Positions 1-7,575 of a stretch of 14,016 nucleotides of DNA are shown here, piece by piece. The translations under genes were made by a program, and so were the position numbers. The notes under the pieces are model-generated. The model made no database searches and was not told where the DNA came from. It saw nothing but the letters and a program-made list of their open reading frames with translations. Where the stretch lies: NCBI GenBank assembly GCA_002450255.1, contig DJYW01000058.1:2483-16498 (forward strand). Reading direction: 5' to 3'. This DNA comes from Gammaproteobacteria bacterium UBA6968 (GTDB taxonomy: Bacteria > Pseudomonadota > Gammaproteobacteria > Pseudomonadales > Azotimanducaceae). Each line of letters starts with the position of its first letter. Positions within the stretch are counted from its first letter, which is position 1.

Positions 1-13
1 GCGTAGGATTTCT

Positions 14-33
14 GCGAAGGATAGATGCTTCGC
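14..33 (+). terminator. Possible weak terminator hairpin upstream of rlmN
   Basis: GCGAAG (14-19) and CTTCGC (28-33) form a perfect 6-bp stem around an 8-nt loop, followed by TTTAAT. It could end transcription of a gene lying left of the window. The stem is short and the T-run is only three bases, so this is tentative. Nothing else in the 71 bases before rlmN can be assigned, and no gene end can be recognised there. Confidence 0.3.
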
Positions 34-71
34 TTTAATCGATCGACAGGGCTCGTCTGAGAACACCTTAT

Positions 72-1196
72 ATGGAAGCAATAGCGCCTTACAATCTATA
101 CGGCATGGATCGCGAGCAACTTGAGCAGCTTTTTGTCGCTCAAGGTCTACAAGCGTTTCGTGGGCGGCAGATTATGAAGTGGTTGTACCACCAGGGGCGC
201 ACCGATTTCAGCACCATGACAGATTTGCCTCGCAAGACGCGCGAATGGCTGCAACAGAATTGCATTCTCGATCTGCCCGAGATCCACGCACAGTACGAGT
301 CAAAAGATGGAACTGTGAAATGGCTTCTGGCTTCCTCTTTACCCGAGCTTGCAGACAACCTGGTCGAGATGGTGCTGATCCCTGAGAAGGGCCGCCAGAC
401 CCTCTGCGTTTCGTCGCAGATCGGTTGCATGCTCGATTGCAGCTTTTGTTCCACCGGCAAGCAGGGTTTTAATGGCAATTTGCCGGCAGCGGACATCGTT
501 GGCCAGGTGCTGGTGGCGAACCAGTATTTGGCGGAACGGGGCGCAAGCGTCACCAACATTGTGCTTATGGGTATGGGCGAGCCATTGTTAAATTTTGCTG
601 CGGTGATAGGTGCTACAAACGTCATGAAAGACGATTTAGCGTTTGGTCTGTCTAAGCGTCGCGTTACCATCAGCACCGCCGGAGTCGTACCCAAGATAAA
701 TGAGTTGAGCGAGTCAACCGATGTGGCTTTGGCGATTTCATTACACGCACCAAGCGACGATTTGCGCGATGAGTTGGTCCCAATCAATCGCAAATATCCG
801 CTCGAGACATTGTTGCAAGCCTGCCGCGACTACGTTGCCACCCTTGGGCCTGCACGGAAACTGGTGATCGAGTACACGCTGATTCGCGATGTAAATGACC
901 GGCCTGAGCAAGCGCGACAGCTGGCGACTTTATTGGACGGGTTGCCCTGCAAAATCAATTTGATTCCGTTCAACCCTTTCCCAGGATCGGGTTATGAGCG
1001 CTCGCGGCAAAAAGACATCTATGCATTCCAAACGATCCTCATGCAAAGCGGCTATACCACCATGCTGCGCACGACCCGAGGCGACGATATCAATGCCGCT
1101 TGTGGGCAGCTGGTCGGGCAAGTGCGTGATCGCACCAAGCGACAGGATCGTTATAAGCAGCGCATAGCGATGACCGATCTATCGGCAGAGGCATAG
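72..1196 (+). CDS. rlmN: Dual-specificity 23S rRNA A2503 / tRNA A37 C2-methyltransferase RlmN
   Basis: This is a radical-SAM methyltransferase that adds a methyl group to C2 of A2503 in 23S rRNA and of A37 in some tRNAs, tuning decoding accuracy and the peptidyl-transferase region. The 374-residue length is close to E. coli RlmN (384). The CxxxCxxC iron-sulphur motif is C119, C123 and C126 in IGCMLDCSFCSTGKQG. The two extra cysteines of the RlmN mechanism are also present: C112 (TLCVSSQ) and the methyl-carrying C344 (INAACGQL). The GEPLLN motif is at 169-174, and the N-terminal accessory domain covers roughly 1-95. The ATG at 72 gives an N-terminus of normal length; the Shine-Dalgarno is poor. 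It is the first complete gene of the cluster. Upstream of rodZ is its usual gammaproteobacterial place, although pilF, often between them in pseudomonads, is absent. Confidence 0.97.
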   Translation: MEAIAPYNLYGMDREQLEQLFVAQGLQAFRGRQIMKWLYHQGRTDFSTMTDLPRKTREWLQQNCILDLPEIHAQYESKDGTVKWLLASSLPELADNLVEMVLIPEKGRQTLCVSSQIGCMLDCSFCSTGKQGFNGNLPAADIVGQVLVANQYLAERGASVTNIVLMGMGEPLLNFAAVIGATNVMKDDLAFGLSKRRVTISTAGVVPKINELSESTDVALAISLHAPSDDLRDELVPINRKYPLETLLQACRDYVATLGPARKLVIEYTLIRDVNDRPEQARQLATLLDGLPCKINLIPFNPFPGSGYERSRQKDIYAFQTILMQSGYTTMLRTTRGDDINAACGQLVGQVRDRTKRQDRYKQRIAMTDLSAEA

Positions 1197-1220
1197 CCGA
1201 GCGTTAACTCAAAATAGGGC

Positions 1221-1250
1221 TAAACAGGATCAAACAGGATCAAACAGGAC
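1221..1250. repeat. 10-bp tandem repeat, three copies
   Basis: Three head-to-tail units of (t/c)aaacagga(t/c) fill 1221-1250 in the 121-bp gap between rlmN and rodZ. The inner eight bases are identical in all three copies. The period equals about one helical turn. The repeat lies outside both reading frames, and no function is evident. Confidence 0.85.
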
Positions 1251-1317
1251 GTACAGTTTTGGTGGATAAGGCGTAAACTTGTACGCTCGCCCAAAAAGCC
1301 TCATGCGGAAGCAAACT

Positions 1318-2454
1318 ATGTCAGAAGATTCAATCACAGCAGTTACCTACCCCGGGCAAGTTCTAGCGAACGCCCGTGAGGTGAATGAGCTGACTCTGGA
1401 AGACATTGCTAGTCGCTTGAACCTCCCGGTACGCACCGTGCGCGCGGTCGAGACAAACAATCAAGACGCACTCCCAGAAGCGGTGTATGTCTTCGGCTAT
1501 ATTCGCGCCTATGCGAAAATTCTGGGCCTCGAGCCCCAGCCACTAGTTGATTCGTATGCCATTTTAACCGAGGGTGAGCGAGGCACGGAACCCAGCCTCG
1601 CTTCACCGAGTCCTCAGCCGGTTCAGTCTGCATTTGCCTTGTCGCTGTTGCAATGGGGCTGGCTGCTGCTCGGTGTTGTAGTCTTTTTGGGCTTGGTTTA
1701 CGCGACCTCCACCTCCGAGTTATTCGGCGACGCCAACGAGACAGCCGAGCCGAGCCGAGCGGAGCGATCAATGGCGGCGACGGAAAAGGTCAGCAGCAGC
1801 ACCCAAGCAACAGATGAAGTCGAGGCAGGCCCGTCTGCCAGCGAGTCAGCTACGGCGGCTTCGAACGACAGTTTAGAAGTAGAGCGTGCTGACAGCGCTG
1901 AGGCTTCTGGCGCTGAGATGGCGGCGTCAGAAGCCGGTATGTTGAGCCAAAGCGAGACTCCCTCGGCGGTGACGGAGCCCGTCGACTTAACGTTGACAAT
2001 TGCGACGGAAGGCACACCTGCGCCGGGTGAGCAGAGCGGCTTACCGGTGACCCTTGCTCTTGCGGCCGCAGAAACCACAGCCGAGACATCCGACTTCCTA
2101 GGGGCAGATCGGGATCAGTCAGCGCGTTCGGGTTCAGCAGCAGAATCTACACAGGCGGAGTTCGCACTTATCAGCTACGAGCCAGGTCTGCCGCGACGGT
2201 TGACGGAATTTGGTGAAGAGCAACTGAAGCTTTCCTTTTCGGAAGACTGCTGGTTTGAAATCATGGACGAGGACGGCACCATTTTGTTTGCTGACCTTGG
2301 GCGTGGCGGTCAAGCGCGTGAATTCGTTGGCATGGGACCGTTTCGCATTAAATTGGGTTTTGCTGCAGGGGCAGCTGTTGCTTTTAACGGTGACCCAATC
2401 GACCTTGCTCCATACACGCGCCGTAACATGGCGCGAGTTACGTTAGGAGATTAA
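1318..2454 (+). CDS. rodZ: RodZ-family cytoskeletal membrane protein
   Basis: RodZ is a bitopic inner-membrane protein that links MreB filaments to the elongation machinery and maintains rod shape. The product has 378 residues. An N-terminal cytoplasmic HTH_25 (Cro/XRE-like) domain covers about 12-82 (GQVLANAREVNELTLEDIAS...). A single membrane helix spans about 106-129. A long periplasmic Ser/Ala/Glu/Thr-rich linker of low complexity covers about 132-280, and the C-terminal DUF4115 domain covers about 303-375 (LKLSFSEDCWFEIMD). I chose the ATG at 1318, preceded by GCGGAAG. The frame can be extended to a TTG at 1279 or an ATG at 1303, but those 13 or 5 extra residues (YARPKSLMRKQT) precede the usual start of the HTH domain. 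The last codons contain the AGGAG that serves hisS. The usual next gene, ispG, is missing. Confidence 0.92.
   Translation: MSEDSITAVTYPGQVLANAREVNELTLEDIASRLNLPVRTVRAVETNNQDALPEAVYVFGYIRAYAKILGLEPQPLVDSYAILTEGERGTEPSLASPSPQPVQSAFALSLLQWGWLLLGVVVFLGLVYATSTSELFGDANETAEPSRAERSMAATEKVSSSTQATDEVEAGPSASESATAASNDSLEVERADSAEASGAEMAASEAGMLSQSETPSAVTEPVDLTLTIATEGTPAPGEQSGLPVTLALAAAETTAETSDFLGADRDQSARSGSAAESTQAEFALISYEPGLPRRLTEFGEEQLKLSFSEDCWFEIMDEDGTILFADLGRGGQAREFVGMGPFRIKLGFAAGAAVAFNGDPIDLAPYTRRNMARVTLGD
2445..2449 (+). promoter_or_regulatory. Shine-Dalgarno for hisS inside rodZ
   Basis: AGGAG lies in the last codons of rodZ, nine bases before the hisS GTG at 2459. It fixes that GTG as the start and suggests that the two genes are translated from one message. 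Confidence 0.75.
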
Positions 2455-2458
2455 GTCC

Positions 2459-3745
2459 GTGGTTAGAGCTGTTCGAGGCATGCGCGACCTGCTACCCGGC
2501 GAGGGCGCGCTGTGGGACAAAATCAGCGCGCAAATAGCAGCAATATTCACTGCCTATAGCTACGACCCAATCGCGTTACCACTGGTTGAATTCACCGAAC
2601 TGTTTGCGCGCGGTGTTGGCGAAGCCACGGATATAGTCGAAAAGGAGATGTACACCCTTGCCGATCGCGATGGTGAATCGTTGGCGCTGCGCCCGGAAGG
2701 GACCGCTGGTTGCGTTCGCGCATTGCAGGAGCATGGACTGCTCTATAACCAGACACAGCGAGTGAGTTATGCGGGCCCGATGTTTCGTTACGAGAAACCG
2801 CAAAAGGGCCGCTATCGACAGTTTTATCAAATTGGTGCGGAAGCATTTGGTTTTGCCGGCCCCGACATTGACGCTGAACTGATTGCGCTTGGCTATAGCT
2901 GTTGGCGGCAGCTCGGCATAAACGATCTGGTGACGCTACAAATCAATTCGTTAGGCTCCAGCGAATCTCGCGCAGCCTATCGTAAAGCCTTGCTCACTTT
3001 TTTGTCGCCCCACGAAAGCGCCCTGGATGAAGACAGCCAGCGCCGCCTCAAGACTAACCCGCTGCGTATTCTCGACAGCAAAGATCCGACCACCCAAAAG
3101 ATCGTTGCTGATGCGCCAAAGATGATCGATTTTGTAGATACGCAAAGCCGGGAACATTTTGAAGGACTGCAGCTATTGCTTCGCGAGTTGCAGATCCCGT
3201 TTCAAGTTAACGACAAACTAGTGCGAGGCCTGGACTATTACACTCATACGGTTTTTGAGTGGGTCACCGAATCGTTAGGTTCGCAAGGTGCAGTGTGTGC
3301 CGGCGGTCGATACGACGGTTTGGTTGAGGTTTTGGGCGGTCGCGCTATGCCGGCCGCAGGTTTTGCGATCGGTTTGGACCGTGTGGTGCTGTTACATCAA
3401 CTGGCCCATGCAGACGCCAGCACTGAGGCTTTGGCAGACGTCGCGATTTATGTGTGTTTTCCCGCTGAGGGGCAGGCTGGACAAGCATTGCAAACCGCGG
3501 CATGGCTGCGTGACCGGCTACCTGGACTGCGTATCCGCACCAACGCGGGTGGTGGCAATCTCGGCAAGCAGCTTAAAAGGGCCGATAAATGCGGGGCAAC
3601 GTGGGCCGTTATTGTCGAAGAGCAAGCTGGCGTGGTCCTGAGCGAGGGATTTAGGGTTTCGTTAAAGCACTTGCGCGATCGAGACTTTGGCCAGGCGGAA
3701 TACACTTTAGGCGAAGCGACTCAGCAAATGCGTGATAGCGATTAG
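2459..3745 (+). CDS. hisS: Histidyl-tRNA synthetase
   Basis: This class II aminoacyl-tRNA synthetase charges tRNA-His in the cytoplasm, working as a homodimer. The 428 residues match the bacterial family (E. coli 424). The N-terminus VRAVRGMRDLLPGEG is typical. Visible motifs are LALRPEGTA (75-83), class II motif 2 FRYEKPQKGRYRQFYQ (109-124), the histidine-binding loop LVRGLDYYTHTVFEW (254-268), GGRYDGLVE (282-290) and motif 3 AAGFAIGLDRV (299-309). The anticodon-binding domain lies at about 330-415, including the GGGNLGKQLKRADK segment. Translation starts at a GTG only four bases after the rodZ stop, with AGGAG nine bases upstream. The gene is intact. In E. coli ispG lies directly upstream; here rodZ does. 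Confidence 0.97.
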   Translation: MVRAVRGMRDLLPGEGALWDKISAQIAAIFTAYSYDPIALPLVEFTELFARGVGEATDIVEKEMYTLADRDGESLALRPEGTAGCVRALQEHGLLYNQTQRVSYAGPMFRYEKPQKGRYRQFYQIGAEAFGFAGPDIDAELIALGYSCWRQLGINDLVTLQINSLGSSESRAAYRKALLTFLSPHESALDEDSQRRLKTNPLRILDSKDPTTQKIVADAPKMIDFVDTQSREHFEGLQLLLRELQIPFQVNDKLVRGLDYYTHTVFEWVTESLGSQGAVCAGGRYDGLVEVLGGRAMPAAGFAIGLDRVVLLHQLAHADASTEALADVAIYVCFPAEGQAGQALQTAAWLRDRLPGLRIRTNAGGGNLGKQLKRADKCGATWAVIVEEQAGVVLSEGFRVSLKHLRDRDFGQAEYTLGEATQQMRDSD

Positions 3746-3903
3746 CCTGGCTGAACTGCTTAGGCGGGAAACAGCCCCGTTGATAAAAGCGAACGTGCAA
3801 AGTCCGTCAAATGTGCCAGAATGCGGCCCGCATAAGACTCGCGCCAGGAATTGAGTGAAGTGCCGGTGAGAAGAACATCCTCGCGCAGCTCATCAGACGT
3901 GGC

Positions 3904-3933
3904 CGCACAAGAGCGCACAAGAGCGCACAAGAG
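3904..3933. repeat. 10-bp tandem repeat, three perfect copies
   Basis: CGCACAAGAG occurs three times without mismatch in the hisS-yfgM gap. It has the same period and copy number as the repeat between rlmN and rodZ, but a different sequence. It is not within a supported gene. Perfect identity suggests recent expansion. Confidence 0.9.
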
Positions 3934-4018
3934 AAAGGCGGGGTCGCGAGAACCAGACGGCTCAGCGCGAGTTTGGCAAGCGTAGAGCTTAAAACAATAC
4001 ATGATTGCAGGCTGATTC

Positions 4019-4022
4019 GGAG
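4019..4022 (+). promoter_or_regulatory. Shine-Dalgarno that sets the yfgM start
   Basis: GGAG lies nine bases before the GTG at 4032 and supports that codon over the TTG at 4005, which has no comparable site. Confidence 0.65.
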
Positions 4023-4031
4023 TCCTTACCA

Positions 4032-4799
4032 GTGGCTGAATTTTTGGAAGAAGAAGAGTTAATTGCACGCATTCGAGCGTGGCTGAAAGAGTATGGCCTT
4101 ATGGTGGTCATAGGACTGGCGCTAGCCATCGCTATATTTGGTGGTTATCAATATTGGACAGCCTCTTCCCAGGAGGCGCGTCATGCCGGTTCTCAGCTCT
4201 ATACTCAATATGTTGAAGGCGATGCAGATGAGCGCGCAGAAGTGCTAGCGCAAATTGCCGAAGAACAACCAGCGTCGACTTATCGCTCACTGATGATATT
4301 GAAAGAAGCGGAGCAGGCGGTTGCCGCTGGAGATCTAGGCGGTGCCCGAGGGCACCTGCTAGAAGCACAAGAATATTCTGACTATGCACTGATGACCGAT
4401 CTCATCACCCTCCGCTTAGCCAAGGTTGAGCTCGGCATGGGTAACGCCGAGCAAGCGCTAACCATTCTGAATGGGGTTAAGAGTGCGGGTTATCGAGCCG
4501 CTGCATTAGAGGTTAAGGGCGACATCCATATCAGCCGCGGTGAAATTGAGGGCGCGCACTTAGCCTATCAAGAAGCCAAAAAGAACCTGCGTGAGGGTGA
4601 GCGTCGACCGCTCCTGGATCTTAAAGTGGAAAACACGGCACCCTTTAAGGGCGAGTACGTTGCCATTCCCAAGACTTTGAGCGATACGTTAAACGAAGCG
4701 GCCGCAACACTTTCCGAAGAGTCAGAAGCGCCAGCTGCCGATGAATCCACTGCCCAAGCCGAACCTACCGCGGCAGCAAGCGAGGCAACTAATGACTAG
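4032..4799 (+). CDS. yfgM: YfgM-family TPR membrane protein
   Basis: YfgM is a single-pass inner-membrane protein with a periplasmic tetratricopeptide domain. In E. coli it associates with the SecYEG-PpiD translocon and helps chaperone exported proteins. The product has 255 residues. A charged cytoplasmic N-terminus (AEFLEEEELIARIRAWLKEYG) is the family signature. A membrane helix covers about 22-42, and TPR_21-type helical repeats cover about 48-205. An Ala/Glu-rich tail of about 35 residues makes it longer than E. coli YfgM (206). The GTG at 4032 is chosen because GGAG is nine bases upstream and the family N-terminus begins there; the frame opens at a TTG at 4005. Its stop overlaps the bamB start by eight bases, and this pairing is conserved and fits joint work on envelope protein export. 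Confidence 0.9.
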   Translation: MAEFLEEEELIARIRAWLKEYGLMVVIGLALAIAIFGGYQYWTASSQEARHAGSQLYTQYVEGDADERAEVLAQIAEEQPASTYRSLMILKEAEQAVAAGDLGGARGHLLEAQEYSDYALMTDLITLRLAKVELGMGNAEQALTILNGVKSAGYRAAALEVKGDIHISRGEIEGAHLAYQEAKKNLREGERRPLLDLKVENTAPFKGEYVAIPKTLSDTLNEAAATLSEESEAPAADESTAQAEPTAAASEATND

Positions 4800-6042
4800 A
4801 ACGATGCAGACACCCGCCGCTTTCGGGCTGCTGGTATTTACGTTGCTGATGGGCGGCTGTAGCTGGTTCTCTTGGATCCCGGGTATTGAGGACGATTCGT
4901 CTAAAAAGAAAGAATCGGACAAGCCCGCCAAATTGGTCAAGTTTGATGCTGAAGTGCAACTGCGCCGCCAGTGGCAGGTGAAAGTCGGTCAAGGCCTTGG
5001 CAAGAAATACCTACGTTTTCGGCCGGTAATCGTCGCGGATCAGATTTTTGCGGCAGATGGTTACGGCAGCGTCTTCGCGATAGATCGTTTCAATGGGGAC
5101 GTCGCCTGGCGTACCCAATTCGACAAAGTTGAAGAGGGCGGCTTCAATCCACTGGGGTTTATGGATCGTCGCGATCCGTCCTTTGTTACTGGCGCGCTGG
5201 GCGCCGGTGAAGGTCTTCTCGCTATTGGCACTAGCCGTGGCGAAGTGGTTGCGCTTTCCGTTGCGGATGGCAGCGAAGTTTGGCGTAGCGTGGTCGGCGC
5301 CGAGGTCGGCGCACCGCCGACTGTAGGTCGCTCGATGGTATTTGTGCATTCTATTGATGGACGCATTACCGCGCTGCGTAGCGATGACGGCAGCGTGGCG
5401 TGGACTTATGATAATCCGGTGCCTCTGTTGACCCTCCGCGGAACAGCCGCGCCGGTTTACTCTCAGGACGTTGTTTACGTCGGCTTTGCCAGCGGCAAGA
5501 TCACCGCGCTGCGCGCAGAGAATGGCGAGCCATTATGGGAACAGCGCATTATGTTGCCGGAAGGTCGGTCCGAGCTTGAGCGCATAGTCGATGTTGATGC
5601 CAGTCCTTTGGTTCTAGGTTCAACGATTTATGCAGTGGCTTATCAAGGCCGCGTCCTAGGGCTGGCTCGCCGGGATGGTCGCCCACTCTGGGAGCAGGAA
5701 TTGTCCAGCTACTTGGATCTAACCGTCGGCTACGGTCAAATTTACGCGGTTGGCTCTGACGATTCGGTTACTGCGGTTGATCAAGAGACCGGCGAAGTAA
5801 GCTGGACACAGGATATTTTTAAGCGTCGCGGCATGAGCACGCCGTTGGCGTTTTCTAACTACGTTGCGGTGGGCGATAGCGAAGGCTATTTACACCTGCT
5901 AGCGCAACGCGATGGTCGCATGGTTGGGCGTACTCGCGTCGATAGCAAAGGAATCAACGCCAAGATGATCGTCGCTGACGGAACCCTTTACGTGCTCAAC
6001 AACACGGGGCGTCTCGCCGCTTATAAAGTCAATCTAGACTAA
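4792..6042 (+). CDS. bamB: Outer-membrane assembly lipoprotein BamB
   Basis: BamB is a lipoprotein of the BAM complex that helps BamA insert beta-barrel proteins into the outer membrane. The product has 416 residues (E. coli 392). A lipoprotein signal peptide covers 1-22 with lipobox MGGC; C23 is the lipidated cysteine, and serine at +2 favours outer-membrane sorting. The mature part is an eight-bladed PQQ-type propeller. Recurring blade ends are seen as GDVAWRTQF, GSEVWRSVV, GSVAWTYDN, GEPLWEQRI, GRPLWEQEL and GEVSWTQDI. The ATG at 4792 overlaps the yfgM stop and has GAGG six bases upstream. The frame opens at an ATG at 4741, but that would add 17 polar residues (NPLPKPNLPRQQARQL) before the signal peptide. 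der follows after three bases. Confidence 0.94.
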   Translation: MTRTMQTPAAFGLLVFTLLMGGCSWFSWIPGIEDDSSKKKESDKPAKLVKFDAEVQLRRQWQVKVGQGLGKKYLRFRPVIVADQIFAADGYGSVFAIDRFNGDVAWRTQFDKVEEGGFNPLGFMDRRDPSFVTGALGAGEGLLAIGTSRGEVVALSVADGSEVWRSVVGAEVGAPPTVGRSMVFVHSIDGRITALRSDDGSVAWTYDNPVPLLTLRGTAAPVYSQDVVYVGFASGKITALRAENGEPLWEQRIMLPEGRSELERIVDVDASPLVLGSTIYAVAYQGRVLGLARRDGRPLWEQELSSYLDLTVGYGQIYAVGSDDSVTAVDQETGEVSWTQDIFKRRGMSTPLAFSNYVAVGDSEGYLHLLAQRDGRMVGRTRVDSKGINAKMIVADGTLYVLNNTGRLAAYKVNLD

Positions 6043-6045
6043 GCT

Positions 6046-7470
6046 ATGGGCGCTACAGTCGCCTTAGTCGGCCGCCCCAACGTGGGCAAGTCCACCCTCT
6101 TTAATCGGCTCACCAGAAGTCGCGACGCGCTGGTTGCAAATGTGCCCGGCCTGACTCGAGATCGACGTTACGGTCGTATAGAACTCGATGAGCACATCGT
6201 CACCCTCGTCGACACTGGCGGAATTTTTGGTGAGCACGAACTGGCCGACGTGTTGACTAATCAAACACAGCAAGCGCTAACCGATGCAGACCTGGCTTTG
6301 CTTATGCTGGATGGCCGCGCAGGCATTACCGCAGCGGATCAAGACGTGGTCACCTATCTGCGGCAGAACAATATTCCCTTTCTTCCAGTAGTAAACAAGA
6401 TCGATGGGGTTGCCGAAGACCAAATCGTTGCGGATGTAGCAGTATTTGGCTTTGCCGAGCATGTGATGATATCTGCCACCCATAGCCGCGGTTTGCGCAC
6501 CTTACGAGATAAGTTATTGGCCCGCTTAGAGGGACTGTTTGTTGATTTGGCGCAGCCTGCCGATGCGAAATCGGACGCCGCAGCGGGGATTCATGTTGCC
6601 GTTGTCGGCCGGCCCAACGTGGGCAAATCGACGTTGGTTAATCGGTTGCTTGGCGAAGAGCGCCAAGTGGTATTTGACATGCCGGGTACCACTAAAGACG
6701 CCATAGATATTCCGTTTACGAAAGATGGCCAGGATTATGTGTTGATCGACACCGCCGGTGTTCGTCGCAAAGGTAAGGTTGACGAAATAACTGAAAAGTT
6801 TTCGGTGGTCAAAGCCTTGCAAGCGATGGAGCGCGCAGCAGTCGTGATATTGGTACTGGATGGATCAGAAGGCATTGTCGAACAGGATTTGCATGTACTG
6901 CAATATGCCTTGGAAGCCGGCGCCGGCATGGTGGTTGCGGTGAACAAGTGGGACGGGCTGGAGACCGAGCGGCGCGAGCGCGTCAAAACTGTTTTGAATC
7001 GGCGCCTGAATTTTATTCCCTGGGTACCTTTGCAGACTATTTCAGCACTGCACGGGTCCGGGGTGGGCAATCTCTTAAAACGCGTGAAGCGTGTTTATGA
7101 TGTGGGCCGCTTCGATTACTCGACCTCGCTGCTGACTCGCCTGGTTCGCAACATGGTGGCCGCCCATCCAGCGCCCTCAGTGCGCGGCCGGCCGATCAAA
7201 GTGAAAGTAGCGACCAGAGCAGGCGGACATCCACCGAGGATCGTCGTACATGGCAACCAGTTAAATGCGATGCCCGCTAGCTATCGCCGTTATCTTGAAA
7301 ACGGGTTTCGCGAAGCGCTCGATTTGATCGGAAATCCCGTGCGGTTAGAACTGCGTGAATCTGAAAACCCCTATGCCGGAAAGTCTAACGTGTTGACTAA
7401 GCGACAGGTAGATCGTCGCAAGCGCCTGATTCAAAATCGTAAAGACAGGCAGAAACGTAAGCGTCGTTAA
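6046..7470 (+). CDS. der: Tandem-GTPase ribosome assembly factor Der (EngA)
   Basis: Der is an essential GTPase with two G domains that acts in late assembly of the 50S subunit. The 474 residues fit the family. In G domain 1, the P-loop is GRPNVGKST (9-17), with DTGG (56-59) and NKID (117-120). In G domain 2, the P-loop is GRPNVGKST (188-196), with DMPGTT (211-216), DTAG (235-238) and NKWD (300-303). A C-terminal KH-like domain covers about 352-440 (RAGGHPPRIVVHGNQ). A basic tail (QVDRRKRLIQNRKDRQKRKRR, split here as QVDRRKRLIQ then NRKDRQKRKRR) fits rRNA binding. The ATG is three bases after the bamB stop with no clear Shine-Dalgarno, so translational coupling is likely. It is the last gene of the rightward cluster and converges on the M23 gene. 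Confidence 0.97.
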   Translation: MGATVALVGRPNVGKSTLFNRLTRSRDALVANVPGLTRDRRYGRIELDEHIVTLVDTGGIFGEHELADVLTNQTQQALTDADLALLMLDGRAGITAADQDVVTYLRQNNIPFLPVVNKIDGVAEDQIVADVAVFGFAEHVMISATHSRGLRTLRDKLLARLEGLFVDLAQPADAKSDAAAGIHVAVVGRPNVGKSTLVNRLLGEERQVVFDMPGTTKDAIDIPFTKDGQDYVLIDTAGVRRKGKVDEITEKFSVVKALQAMERAAVVILVLDGSEGIVEQDLHVLQYALEAGAGMVVAVNKWDGLETERRERVKTVLNRRLNFIPWVPLQTISALHGSGVGNLLKRVKRVYDVGRFDYSTSLLTRLVRNMVAAHPAPSVRGRPIKVKVATRAGGHPPRIVVHGNQLNAMPASYRRYLENGFREALDLIGNPVRLELRESENPYAGKSNVLTKRQVDRRKRLIQNRKDRQKRKRR

Positions 7471-7522
7471 GGCAAGTAACCTGCGGCAGCCGAGTAGCGC
7501 GTGTCCCGTTCTTTCCATTCTC

Positions 7523-7545
7523 AATTGGTTTATTCATAACCGATT
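7523..7545. terminator. Weak hairpin between the convergent der and M23 genes
   Basis: AATTGGTT (7523-7530) pairs with AACCGATT (7538-7545) around a 7-nt loop, with one G-T pair. It is the only clear inverted repeat in the 105-bp convergent gap, where a terminator serving both strands is expected. It is AT-rich and has no T-run on either side, so the call is weak. Confidence 0.3.
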
Positions 7546-7575
7546 AAGGCTACGTCTTGTCTCTAATGCAATGGT

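Larger units (their letters stand above)
3746..4031. other. 286-bp spacer between hisS and yfgM
   Basis: This is the widest gap in an otherwise tightly packed cluster. It holds a 10-bp triple repeat (3904-3933). A weak promoter-like pair (TTGGCA at 3973-3978 with an AT-rich stretch about 17 bp downstream) is too degenerate to call. A 102-codon frame on the opposite strand (3760-4068) runs into yfgM and looks like chance. I see no RNA gene or clear terminator. Confidence 0.5.

Noticed and set aside
140..793. 217-codon minus-strand frame inside rlmN
   Set aside because: It lies fully antisense to a strongly conserved gene and its product shows no recognisable family.
1739..1766. CCGAG short repeats within rodZ
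   Set aside because: They sit in the low-complexity linker coding for Ala/Glu/Pro/Ser and are explained by codon repetition.
1221..3933. CRISPR-like arrays
   Set aside because: The repeat units are 10 bp, directly adjacent and without spacers, and no cas gene is present.
3760..4068. 102-codon frame on the minus strand in the hisS-yfgM gap
   Set aside because: It overlaps the yfgM start and ribosome-binding site, has no Shine-Dalgarno or recognisable domain, contains the triple repeat, and its composition looks like chance.
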